Shown: piece by piece, positions 35,649 through 46,459 of the stretch
Layout of the letters: each line of letters starts with the position of its first letter
Numbering within the stretch: position 1 is the first letter of the stretch
From: Isoetes taiwanensis
Lineage: Eukaryota; Streptophyta; Lycopodiopsida; Isoetales; Isoetaceae
DNA: 64,000 nucleotides
Direction of reading: 5' to 3'
Assembly (NCBI GenBank): GCA_021234155.1
Contig: JAJEKV010000075.1
Span: forward strand, 4,931,802-4,995,801
Position numbers and translations under genes: made by a program
Notes under the pieces: generated by a model
The model's database searches: none
What the model was told of the DNA's origin: nothing
Seen by the model: only the letters and a program-made list of their open reading frames with translations

Positions 35649-36510
35649 ATAGACATGCCAAGAGGTCTTGGTGATTGCTAATAAACATGCCACCCTATTC
35701 ATTCTGTCATTTATCTATTCTCAGGTAAATAATGATTCTTTTAGAAATAAGATTAACTTTCTTCTCTCTTTGGACACCTAATATTTAAAATGTTGCTTTG
35801 TGCAAGCATAACATGGACCAGATAGTCAGGTGGTTCTTGTGGCTACTAGAAATAAGACTAGCATGGAGACAATAGAAAATGAATTGGAGAGGCAATTTAA
35901 TAAACTTCATTGACGAGACATTGCTACAAAGGCCTTAGACCACAACTATGTTGTTATTGTGGCAGACATGGATGAGGCTTTGTAGGTGCATATAAATGCT
36001 AGATCTAATCCATTGCCTAACTCAAGAATGCAGTTTTAATTCCTTATACTGCTGTCTAAGCATGCATGTTCTCTAATCTTTATGCTCTAGAGCGCATCTC
36101 ATTGTGAATGTTGACAACTTAGAGGGTTGATTGCAACATATCTATAATGAAGGTACCTTTTTCTTGTTTTTTTACATTCTTTATTCTTCCTTTTATAATG
36201 CCTCCAAGAAGAAGATAACATGCTTAGATATACTTGCAGGGTCTATTTTCTTAGGTAGATGGATACTAGAGAGTGTTGGGGACTATGCCAGTGGAACAAA
36301 TCATGGCATTCCGACATATGGCTATGCAAGAATGTGTGGTGGTATTTCTCTTGCTTCTTTTGTCAAATATGTGCTATTTAATACTTTACACAGGAGGGGC
36401 TTTGAGCCTTAGTTCCTTCAGTAGCAAAGCTAGCAGAAATTGAAAGGCTCGATGGTACATACGCTTGCAATCACCTTGCTTCTTGAAACTTGAAACTCGA
36501 TGATCTGAAA
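35649..36510 (+). pseudogene. Histidinol dehydrogenase pseudogene (C-terminal part)
   Basis: Pieces in order read IDMP...EVLVIANKHAT (35649-35694, four codons AGPS lost between), QA*HGPDSQVVLVATRNKTSME (from 35803), LDHNYVVIVADMDEAL* (to 35985), SNLYA...LIVNVDNLEG (36069-36152), then SIFLGRWILESVGDYASGTNHGIPTYGYARM (from 36240) and PSVAKLAEIERLDG (about 36415-36460). This is the order of plant HDH, the last enzyme of histidine synthesis. At least three in-frame stops and several frameshifts disable it. Introns remain (for example donor 36153, acceptor 36239), so it is a duplicated rather than processed copy. Upstream exons were not found. Confidence 0.85.
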
Positions 36511-36938
36511 GTATTCTGTTGGATCATATTTAGCACATTTCTGTAGCTTCTTCTCTAACTTTGAAGAATAGTTTTGGATTTGCAGTAATCTTAGCTTTTG
36601 TTTAAGGATCAGTATAAAGACACATTTAAGAAAAGAAAATGAAGAGAAGAGTTTTTATCTTCTACAGATGGAGGAGGGCAGAAAGGTTTGTGTTTATAAT
36701 GATCCCTTATGGATATTCCATCGCTGCTTTTGAAGATAATGATATTCAATTGAATATAGTTATTTATTCAGGTTGGATTTAAAATAACCTTAGTTTTGTT
36801 TTCCATCGAGTCAATATTTTTCTACATGGGGTCCATCTGAAAAAGGAAAAGGAATGCCTAATTGCTTTCTATACAATCAGTTTTCTACTGCGCGGATTTT
36901 AATGACACATAAGCTATTAACACTGTCTCATATATAGG
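36511..36938. other. Spacer before a LINE insertion
   Basis: No gene is recognised. The stretch ends at the target-site duplication of the LINE beginning at 36955. Confidence 0.4.
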
Positions 36939-36954
36939 AAAACAACATGTATTT

Positions 36955-38130
36955 GGGTTTAGGAAGCCGTCTGTGCATGTGGAGTTGCCCTGGGCACTGT
37001 TGTATGATCTCCGGCCTTTCCCACATGCATCCCCTTTTCTTACGGGGGTGTTGCGGGCTTGGGATCATGTGCGTGTGCTCTTCCAGCTAGATTATGCCTC
37101 AGTTTATCACCACTCTTCTCCTTTCTTGTGGGTTACTTTACCCCCTGCGCACTTGCCCTTGGCTGCCACCGTGCATGCTCGGACGCAGGCCCATTGGAGG
37201 CGAGCTGCTGTGCTCACCTTGGAGGATTGGTATTGGGGTGGTCAACTAGCTTCGTGGGAGTTCTTTCGAGCTCACTTTCGCCTGAGGGGCAGTGACCGGG
37301 CTATCTGGGAACAAGTGGCGGGGAGTATTCCGCTACACATACCTATAGTCCCTCAGGATGATGTGGTGGTATAGGTTTGGAAGGTTCATCCGGATGTTGT
37401 ATCTTCTTGTTTTGTGCGGTCTTGTTACTGGGTGCTGGCTATTCATGACACACTGGCCCCTTCAGGCCGGGTTCTCGATGGCGCTCGGTTTGGACGTGGA
37501 CATGGAGCTCACTTCCCCCACCGAAGGTTAGGGTGCTTCTGTGGCAGGTGGTGCACCTCTGTATCAGGGTGAATGCCCTTGTGAGCCCTCTCTGCCCTTG
37601 TTGTGGCCTTCATCTTGAGACTGTGGAGCATTCTCTGGTTTTATGCCATCACTTGCAGGCTGCCTGGGATTTGTTAGGGCTCTGTTTCAGGTGAGATTGA
37701 CTAGCCAGCAGTTGCTACTTCATGTGTATCCTAGTGCTTGGCCGTTCTTGCGGCAGCAAGCCTTGCATGTGTGGGTGGCTTGGTTGATGTGGCTGATTTG
37801 GAAGCGGCGTCGGTTGTGGATCTTTCAGGGGATTCAGCAACCTGCAGCCTCTCTGATTCCTCGACTCAGGTACATGCTATTTCAAAGCTGTCTGGTGTTC
37901 CCAGGATTAGTAGAGCGAAAGTTTGCCATTTGGCGGGACTTCTTGGGTGTTGTAGATGGTGATGGTCGGTTTGTACAGCAGTAGAGTTGCAATTTTTCTG
38001 TGATTTTGTTGTGGAGTGTCGAGGTATCGCTGTCTCTTTGGGGCAGTTCTCCTTCCTCCTCACTTGCTTTGTAACATTACCATTCTTTTAATATATTGAT
38101 GACACAGTTCTTCAAAAAAAAAAAAAAAAA
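36955..38130 (+). mobile_element. 5'-truncated L1-like LINE with 16-bp TSD
   Basis: A 16-bp duplication with one mismatch (36939-36954 and 38130-38145) brackets a fragment that starts at GGGTTTAGGAAGCC and ends in about 20 A. The start corresponds to position about 2945 of the LINE copy at 2272-4060, so the reverse transcription stopped early. It encodes only the region after RT and the zf-RVT end. Confidence 0.9.
36973..37984 (+). pseudogene. LINE ORF2 C-terminal fragment
   Basis: The first frame reads LRPFPHASPFLTGVLRAW, then WYWGGQLASWEFFRAHF and stops at 37374. After frame changes the zf-RVT remnant (SPLCPCCG...ETVEH, about 37580-37640) and the WLMWLIWKRR stretch (about 37780) lead to the stop at 37984. 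All blocks match the order in the copy at 2995-3990. Confidence 0.8.
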
Positions 38131-38145
38131 AAACAACATATATTT

Positions 38146-41100
38146 AATAATGCAGCCTCCGCATGTACTTTTGCTTCTAATTCATTGTTCAAAGAGGATT
38201 TTGAGAAGAACACTAGTTCGAAGATTGGTTCGTTAATCCACAGGGTTCAAGACCCAACTTTTGCATCAATAAACAAATCATATAAACAAAATCAGATTGG
38301 AAGCTTTGTTGAAGCACCAGGCTAAGTGAACGTATTGCAAAAATGAAGTATGTTTTACACAACGGGACTGTCTGACTTTTTTCTATTCCACTTTGCAGAT
38401 ATTCCACCCATCAACGTGCTTACCTGATATTGTTTTGAACTATCAGCTTTTTTATGGTGCAAACAATGACTTACTTTTGAAGCAAAAATGTTGTTACTTA
38501 TTTATGTTGTCAATTCATTTGACACGCTGTCTCTATTCATGGCACTCCAATATTTTCAAACACTTTGCCCACATGCTATCTCTATCCATGATTAGCCAGC
38601 TTTCTCAAGTGCATTTCTCCTTACTATTAATGCCAATACTAAACCATATTCATCAGAGCTATTGCCTACTTCACATGTCAACACCCTGCTAAGAGCTCTC
38701 AAATGAATCATACCTAAGATCATTTTTTCTGTTAATGGATGTCATCTTTCATCAGTAGCATTTTTGAACATCATTTCTTTTTTTTTTTTTTACTTTTTGT
38801 TGAAGGACGTCGGACTTTATTTAATCAAAGAATCAAATATAAGTACTTGAACAACATTTCTTTGCCATGTCTTCAGGCATTTGAACCTTTCTCATCTGTT
38901 AACTATCTAACATGGAAGCTTATCTAGCTGGACAAGAGCAGTTGCTTGCCATGGATCTCAATTTTCAAAAGGCTCAATACCTGATGGATTCAGCCCTCAA
39001 GAATTAGTTGATGAAATTCCCTAATGGCAGATGAACCGAAGCATTTTGGCCAGATCTGATCAAATATAGTGTGCAACATAAATGTTAACAATAAATAATG
39101 CTATGGTTCTCTTTTTATATAGAAGAGAACCATCATTCTGGGGAAAGGGACGCCTGTTTTGGCGTCAGATCTATCTATGGCCTGAGTCTTCTATGGCACG
39201 AGCTTTCTTTGGCTCTGTCTACTATATATCCATGTTGCCTGCTAGCATTCCTCATCGGCATTTCCTCTGAGCGGAATTCTGTTGGTTCTAGAGTTACTTG
39301 TCATTCTTTCTCTTTTGCCTCCACAAGTTTCAATTTGTTTCATTTCATGCCTAGTCTTCTGCCAGCTACCAGATACTCTACCACCACGAATCAATTTTGC
39401 TTCCCCGTTACCAGGTATGAATCAAGTTTATGTGGTTATAGTTTTCCCGGCATATAGTTCAAGTTTTCAAAAGCGCTGATGGTTTGTTTGGCCTGGCTTT
39501 GAATCGTCTTATTCCTTTAGAGGATCTAATGTCATGGGCTTAGTATTTGGAGGTCTTTAGTCCTAGAATCTGTTATTCTTTTTCCGTTCTTGGATTTGTT
39601 TGTAGGATTTAGATCTATCATTGCGTCGTTGGGCACATCGATTTATGTAGCCAGGCCATTTGCCAAAAGCTAGGTTCTTCTCAGAAGCAAGTTTTTGTCG
39701 GTGGCGTAGAGGCAGGTTTTTTTGTCGATGGCATCATCCTCAATCCAAACTTGTTTCACAAAAGTTTGAATCGATCTCAAATTCCCTTTTTTGCAGAGCT
39801 TTGGGAACATCAGCCTTTACTTCTTCTCGCTTATTGCTTGTGTATGTTTTCTCGAGCTTTCTTTGGCAGGTCAAGGGAAAGCTACAGGAAGCTTCAGAAG
39901 CAATTTTTGGTTGGACGATTTCGAATGGGCTTGATCTGGTATGTGTTTGCAACTTCTGAAAAGATTTTTCCCTACAAGAGTATAAATTCGATATCTCTGA
40001 CACGCCTTTGTCTCCACAATTTGCCTTTGGAATCTATTTATGCTTTTCGGCCCAATGGTAGGTTGGATCCACGATTTCTTTTTTAATTCTTCAATTTCGT
40101 GATATCCTCAGCCATATGCAGTCGGTCTTATCCCAGGACGAATTTTCGTGGCCGACCCAGGTTCGCTAAGCCTAAGATGGATTTCTGTGGCTATGGCACA
40201 GGCCGCCGTTTACTATAATTTTTATTCAAGGGATACAGGGTCCTGCTATCCCATTGGATAAAAATATATCCTTTATTTGGTTTTTTCTTTTTTAATATTG
40301 ATACATGGTCTTGGGTTGTGGCTGGGTTACGTGGCTTTTCTACCTCTGATTGTAGGTTTGATTCCCACCATTGCCATGAACTCTTTCCTGCATTCACATG
40401 CATTAAACTTCCTTATGTTCCTCCTGTGTTCTCCATGAATCTTCTTTATGTTCCTTGAGTGTTCTCCATGAATATTACGGCTTCCCACCATTTTCCACAA
40501 ACTCCTTTTCTTGCATTCACCTGTGACAAACTTCTTGTTCCCCGAATTTTCTCCATTGATAATGCATCTGCTATTACTCGTTTTGTCAAATCTCTTCCTG
40601 AGATTCCTAGGCCACGTAATCAGATGGTTGGCCAATTTTTGACAATGTGTTGTATGTGCGTGTTTGGAAGCAGGGGCTCGCAACCTACAGGTTTCATATA
40701 GGGTTCGGCTTGGGTTTGAAACCTACAACGGTAATGTTTATTGATTTTATGAGAGACTAGATTTATCCATGTCATCTCTATATTTCTCCCAGTTATTCCA
40801 TTCCTTGGGTTTCTGCATTCTTTGAATTTCCTTTGTAGCTTGGAGAGTTGGATGATTATGCATCGCATAATTTCATTCTAGGTTGTTTGTTGATTGCCTT
40901 TCTCTAGACTGTATAGTTGGCGCTTAATGTTCACATTAAATTCCTTTATCTTGGGCTTTTTATAGTTCATGTGTACAGTTTCTTTGGTCTCTAACATTCT
41001 ACTCAGTACGTTTGATGCATATTCGGCCATATACATTTGCTGTATAATGTTTTTTATTACATGGGATATCTTGCTTTAGGCTTTTGCATGGTTCTTTTTT

Positions 41101-41711
41101 AGGTCTTTTCGGTTTTATTTTTGCGTTCTTCTTTCTTCAGATATGTATGCGCATTAGATCCATTCTTAATGTTGTCTTCTTTTATAGCTCCCTTTTGTTT
41201 ATTAACTACCTGATCCACTTCAGTGATCTTTAGTATGTTGTTTTTGTACATTGTCGTTCGTCCACCTGATGTTGTGAACTCTAGCTTTTATTGAACAATT
41301 TGTGTGATATAGTTTAATCTTAAATTCTCGATTGTGCTTTGGGCTCCTCCGGTTTTTTATTCTCCATTATGGTGGTTCCCATCTTAGGCTTGTCTTCGTG
41401 CCCTTTGTATGATTAGTCTAGTCGATCATATATGTTCCTTCGTGGCCCATTCCTTTCTTCCCCAGTGATTTCATGAAGTCAGTTGCCCCTCTTTTGAGTT
41501 CCATAAGTTTTTTTGACCCCTTTGAGCCCAAAAGTCCGCAAAAAGGAAGCAACACAGAAAACAGCACTAGAGCAAGGCAAAAAGTGAGCAAGGAAGGCAA
41601 GCGCCTAACGGAATGCCATCCCCGACCTCGTCAAGCTCGCCAGATTGTTAAGGCTAATGTCCAAAATGTTTGCTCCGCACGTGTGAAATGTCGCCTACCC
41701 CTAACATTTCA
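38146..41711. other. Long spacer, no supported gene
   Basis: Open frames up to about 119 codons occur (39098-39457, 39751-40086, 40327-40683) but show no recognisable domain. A 33-bp tandem duplication lies at 40408-40473. Nothing else could be supported. Confidence 0.4.
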
Positions 41712-41810
41712 AGGGGTAATGTTAGATTGGCGAGGGCATTCTGTGCGAGGGTAAAGCCACTGGTTTTACTCGCCGGTGGCGCCCCCGTAATGCCAATCAA
41801 CATTACCCCT
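41712..41810. repeat. 99-bp hairpin with 19-20 bp arms
   Basis: The arms AGGGGTAATGTTAGATTGGC (41712-41731) and GCCAATCAACATTACCCCT (41792-41810) pair except for one bulged base. Inside, GGTAAAGCCA/TGGTTTTACTCG can pair further. It could be a short foldback MITE or, if transcribed, a precursor-like hairpin. No TSD is obvious. Confidence 0.6.
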
Positions 41811-44787
41811 AACTTAGAAAGCTTGCAAGAAATCAGAGCCGCAAATGGCTGATGAAAGAGAAAAAAGAGGGAAAGAATGGTGGGTCTATAATGCGACCAA
41901 TAAGATTTCAAGATGCAGATCACAATCCTGGCCACTGATGATCTCAATATCTGACCTTCAAGATTAATGCATTACACATCATTTTGAAGAACCTGCCTTC
42001 TCAACTATTGATAACTCAATTTTATTTCTCAATATATTCATATACAAGACGGTACTGCAGCGACAATGCCGCCGCTATAGCTCGGAAGGTTTTTGAGACA
42101 ATGGATTGAGAAATCGTAAGATAGACATTGGATGAAACTTAGAAGTAAAATGTTATTGTTTAAATCTCTTTCTCTCTAACTGTATCCGCCAGATGAAATG
42201 ATCTAGACCACAATCTGAATTCTATTCTTTTTTGTTAATGGCTCTAGTTGTTTTTAAAATAAAACTTGCAATCCAAGTTATCTTTAATTCTAAGGAGCAC
42301 CGATAAAACACAAAATCTGGGTATCCTTTAACCTATGGCCCTTTTCTAAGTATGTGATTCCTGAAATCATAAATCAACTGTGCAAGTGAGGGAGTTTGAT
42401 GTTAGAATGTCATAGACTAGTCATAGAGATTTCTAATTTACCATTTCAAGTAAGCGGGGGAATTATTAGATTTGATGCTAAAAATTCATGTGCAAATAGT
42501 CATGATATTAAAATTTCAAATTGGGCATATGATCCTGAAAGGAGGCAATCGCTTGTACACCAGACATGTCTACTGGAATGTCAGGCTATCTCATCGTCAC
42601 TTCCACCAGAGAGTCATGGTACTATTGTTGAATCTTCAAGCCGGGTCATTAAAAAGCTAGGCTCTCAAGTAGATGACAGTTATAATGGAATTATTGAGCA
42701 ATTCTACAATAAGATCGTTCAAATTGATTCCCAACAAGGAAACAGGGCCTTCAGGCTGGCATCAACTCCTTAAATTTATATATCAACAGCAAATATAGGC
42801 AATATCCATATCATGTCTATTGTAGTGCCTCTTTCCATCTGAATGCAGGTGTAGATATTTGAATTTAAGCACATGCTGTGTTTTTACTACATGGCTATTG
42901 CTCAAAGGAAAGTAACCACACTGGGAAGGAAAGCAAAGTACCTTGTGGTATATGTGGATAAAATGCAAAAAATAAAAATAAAAATTTGAAACCACGACAG
43001 TAGCTGAAAGCTTTGGTTATCCTACTCAGGATAGTGCAATACTTACAGCCAGATGAAGTCATAGACGTTCCACCATGGTGCAAGCATATATCCACTCAGT
43101 AAAGGAATGCAAGTCTAAAATAAATTCCGCAACCTTGCAGTGATTTGAAGCATGATATCTCCAGGTATAGCGAATACAAATGGGTTTTTGTATTTTTAAC
43201 AGGCTACTAAGTCTTTGATCCATTAACTCTGTCCATAGATGGCACTCTCTCTGGCCTCTAGATCAGTAGAAGAGCTACGATTCCAAAATCCGACTCCTTT
43301 TCCATTGAGACTACCTTCACTAGAGCTGTTAATCCAAGCCAGAGCTTTGTGAACAACACCAAAGCTTCTAGATCCCAGTAAATTGTTAGCGTTTAGTGGT
43401 AAGCACGATTTCATACTTGGAAGATAGATCATGACATGGTTTATCATCATTTGAAGTATCTGCATCAAGTTTCTGAAGCAAAATGACTAGAAATGCTTAT
43501 TGATAACTTTTTATAGATGAAGCAAATTTCTTTGCGCATTTTACTACCATTAAAGAACTTTCTTGAGCAGTTGTAAAACCTTGAAATCTAGAGTATCCAG
43601 AGTAGTACTTTAGGTCGAGGCTAGGACATAGTGGCAGTTGGTTTTAAGGGCTATTTTGGTGAAGCGGGGAGAAATCCAACCTTTTTGCCTGTTTTTGGCC
43701 ATACCTTAAAAAAAACTTGCTAGAGTATTGTGTAAAAGTTGTTTGGTGGTTAGAGATGGAAGGGCATCTCAAGCCCGAAGGGCTCTACCACCACTGATCA
43801 CCTAGTTTGCGAACTGAGTTTGGGCACTAGGACAGTGTGGCCCTGCCACCGTTCGGCAGGCACTAAGATGGGTGCAAGATGTATTCTAGTGGTCTAGACA
43901 CCAAGATTGACACTAGGACCCTTAAATTCAATTCAATTCAATGTACATTGAGTAATATTGAGCAAAATTGAACTAGCTTTTAGACCATGTCATAAGTCCT
44001 AGAGTTGTTTTATCAAACCATACTAGTTTTAATGAACTACTATAGTACGCATGAAATAATCCCATAAACCATAACTAGTTTTAACAAAACACTATCACAT
44101 TTAAAACCAACATCCATAATCACTATCGATCCCAACAAACCACTATGATATGTGGTTTTCTTCTATCAAATTAAATTATGCATAAACAACCACATATATT
44201 ATGGTTTTTAGATGATCTGACATTGGTTAAATATAATAGTTTCATTTTGGGCTCCTTGTGTTATGTTTAAAATGTTCCAGTCTTTGTTCCCTAATATTAT
44301 GCTAATATGTGTGTGTGCCAATTGAAAAATCAAAGGAGGGAGATACACTCTAAACTTGTATATTGTGGGTTGAAGATGATCTTTTTGTGTGCAACACTTT
44401 AATTCATATGTCTACCAGATATGGCTCTTTAGTAGAAGTTGTGGATGTTTCTGTAGAAGTTGTGGATGCAAATGCTAGAAATATACCACGATCTTTCTAA
44501 AGTGCGGCCAGTAACAAATCTTGCTCCTCCTCTTGGCATCATGTTCATAAGTTGTATTCTAATTATGCGATTCTTTTATCAGTAATCTTGCAATTTCTTA
44601 GATACCTTTATTTTTACCTTCTATTAATTCGAAGATTTCACACATTTCACATGCAACTTACTCATAATATCCTATGCTAAATGTTCTTGATTTTGTATTC
44701 CTATTTGGCATTTGTTTATTTCATCCTAAGCTTTTTGTTCGTTCGTTTGAACCTATGATGACTTTTACATCTTCTCCACTTTTTTTA
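41811..44787. other. Spacer with one unexplained open frame
   Basis: A 125-codon frame on + (42396-42773; first ATG near 42399) has mixed, coding-like composition but no recognised domain. About 43740-43945 holds a GGTGGTTAGAG/CTCTACCACC inverted repeat and ends in repeated AATTC units, SINE-like, without clear pol III boxes. The rest is AT-rich spacer. Confidence 0.4.
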
Positions 44788-44795
44788 ACCCTTTT

Positions 44796-44935
44796 GTTAG
44801 GGCCCAAAAGGCCCAATTTTTTTTTTGTCATATAACAACCAACATATAACTACAATCAATATTAATTAACACAACCATTACATTTACCAATTTTAAATTA
44901 AAACCCCCTTGAAACCCCCTTTAGTTGCCTGGTTC
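44796..44935. repeat. GGGCCC-hairpin repeat, copy 1
   Basis: The copy starts TTAGGGCCCAAAAGGCCCAA, then T(9), CATATAACAACCAACATA and ends ACCCCCTTGAAACCCCCTTTAG. A second copy in the same orientation lies at 56108-56235. The opening can form a GGGCC-AAAA-GGCCC hairpin. No coding capacity; the element class is unknown. Confidence 0.7.
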
Positions 44936-45283
44936 TTCCTTCCAGGGTCGCAAGCAGCCCCAGGAAGGCCGTCAATAAAAGAGGATAGAGATTGCATTTT
45001 CTAGGCTTTTTCTATTTTCCTTGACCATTGATCTGAAATCATGAAGATCTAATGGCAGACAATCAATGTAGATGACGTGTACAGTCACGCGGACACCTTA
45101 GAATTGTAGGAAATGTTGCCCTCCCTTGAGGCAAGCCTCCTAAAAAAAGTTTAAAAATTGACTTGGATATAATTGGGAATCAAGGGAATATTCTCAACAC
45201 TCAAGGTGAGATATTACTATTGTGAAGGTTAGGAATAATGGGCAGTCTTACACAAGATATGGGTATAAACACTCGGCCCTATG
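44936..45283. other. Spacer, possible Helitron interior
   Basis: No gene is recognised. The stretch directly precedes a Helitron-type 3' end and probably belongs to that element. Confidence 0.35.
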
Positions 45284-45316
45284 TATGCCCGGCAACGTCA
45301 GGCATACATTTACTAG
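45276..45316 (+). mobile_element. Helitron-type 3' terminus, second copy
   Basis: The sequence GCCCGGC-AAC-GTCAGGC (45287-45303) folds with one mismatch and one G-T pair, and is followed by CTAG (45313-45316) and then T. Its last 40 bases resemble the terminus ending at 10824. The 5' end of the element was not found. Confidence 0.6.
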
Positions 45317-45489
45317 TAGGATCTAAGAAGAGCAAAGAAGTTGGAACGACTCTATAAAAGAAAAGGGAACTAAACTAGTATGCAAAATTAGGTTGCAAAT
45401 CCCAAACATATTTTTTGCAACTATGATATCTGCTTTTTTTGGGGGAGAGAGGGGGAGAATGAATGAATGAAATGTTTATTAATCACGTC

Positions 45490-45540
45490 TGTGAGAGGGA
45501 GGGAGGGAGGGAGGGAGGGAGGAAGGGAGGGAGAGAGAGA
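45490..45540. repeat. (GGGA)n microsatellite
   Basis: An almost pure run of GGGA units followed by GAGA. Four or more G-triplets with one-base loops make it a strong G-quadruplex candidate on the + strand. It lies about 920 bp beyond the end of the proline-rich protein gene. Confidence 0.9.
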
Positions 45541-46459
45541 CATGCTCAACGAGAGAAAAAATGAATAAGATTGAGCTACATTGTGCAAAGAAGAGCAAAG
45601 GAGTGACACGAGAGCGTACTTGAGGATAAGATACTGCTTAGTGATTGTAGCTTCGCAAAAAAGAGAGGTCGATAAAAATAATATAAAAACCAAGTTGGAC
45701 ATTCTTGCTTCTCTTTGCAAAATGAATAATTTAGAAGGTTTGCAAGCGTAAGTGGATTTTTAGATAGTTGCTTTCGATTGTAAGCATGGGCAGCGTAACA
45801 TCATGTCCGAACCTGAGTATTGTACATTGTTGTCATGGAAAAATGTACGACATCTTGGAAATCCCGAGGTAAGCATATAGTACTGACTGACCATTTCAAT
45901 GATTTGTCATTCTTTCAAATCTAGAACAGTGATATGATGCAACTTAAGCACATATGGTAATGCGCCACACATCAACATTGGTCATTAATATTTTCTTGGG
46001 GATGCACGTAACCAGAAACCTTGACAATCATGTGAAGATCATTTGGTGGTACCCATTTCTATAGAAAATGCAGTTATATGACAGAAGGAGCACAAAGTCA
46101 AGAACACACAGACCAAGTATATATGAATGTCACAGATTATATTAATGTGAAGAAAAGGTACATGAATGTCATCATCAACTATGTTAATGTGAAGACATCA
46201 ACTGTAAACAAACAAGAACTAGTGCATGGCTGCCATGAGTGAAATTCGCATCCCTGAAGAAGCATAGCAATAATCATATTAAATTGTAAGAAAGGAAGGT
46301 GGCAAGTATTTGAGATCCAAATTCTAACACAAAGGAAGCAGCCCTGGACAAATGAATACAGATATTGATATGGACACGGTGACAAACATATATGAAGTTC
46401 CATCAATTCTGATGAATAAGATGAGAGGCCAAAGTAAGAATGCATAAGGAATGGTGTGC

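Noticed and set aside
43740-43945. Second SINE with AATTC tail
   Set aside because: There is an inverted repeat and a pentanucleotide tail, but no acceptable box A/box B pair or target duplication.
44780-44815. Helitron 3' end on minus formed by the GGGCCC hairpin
   Set aside because: CTAA follows the hairpin too closely and the next base is C rather than T; both copies agree only up to CCCTAAC.
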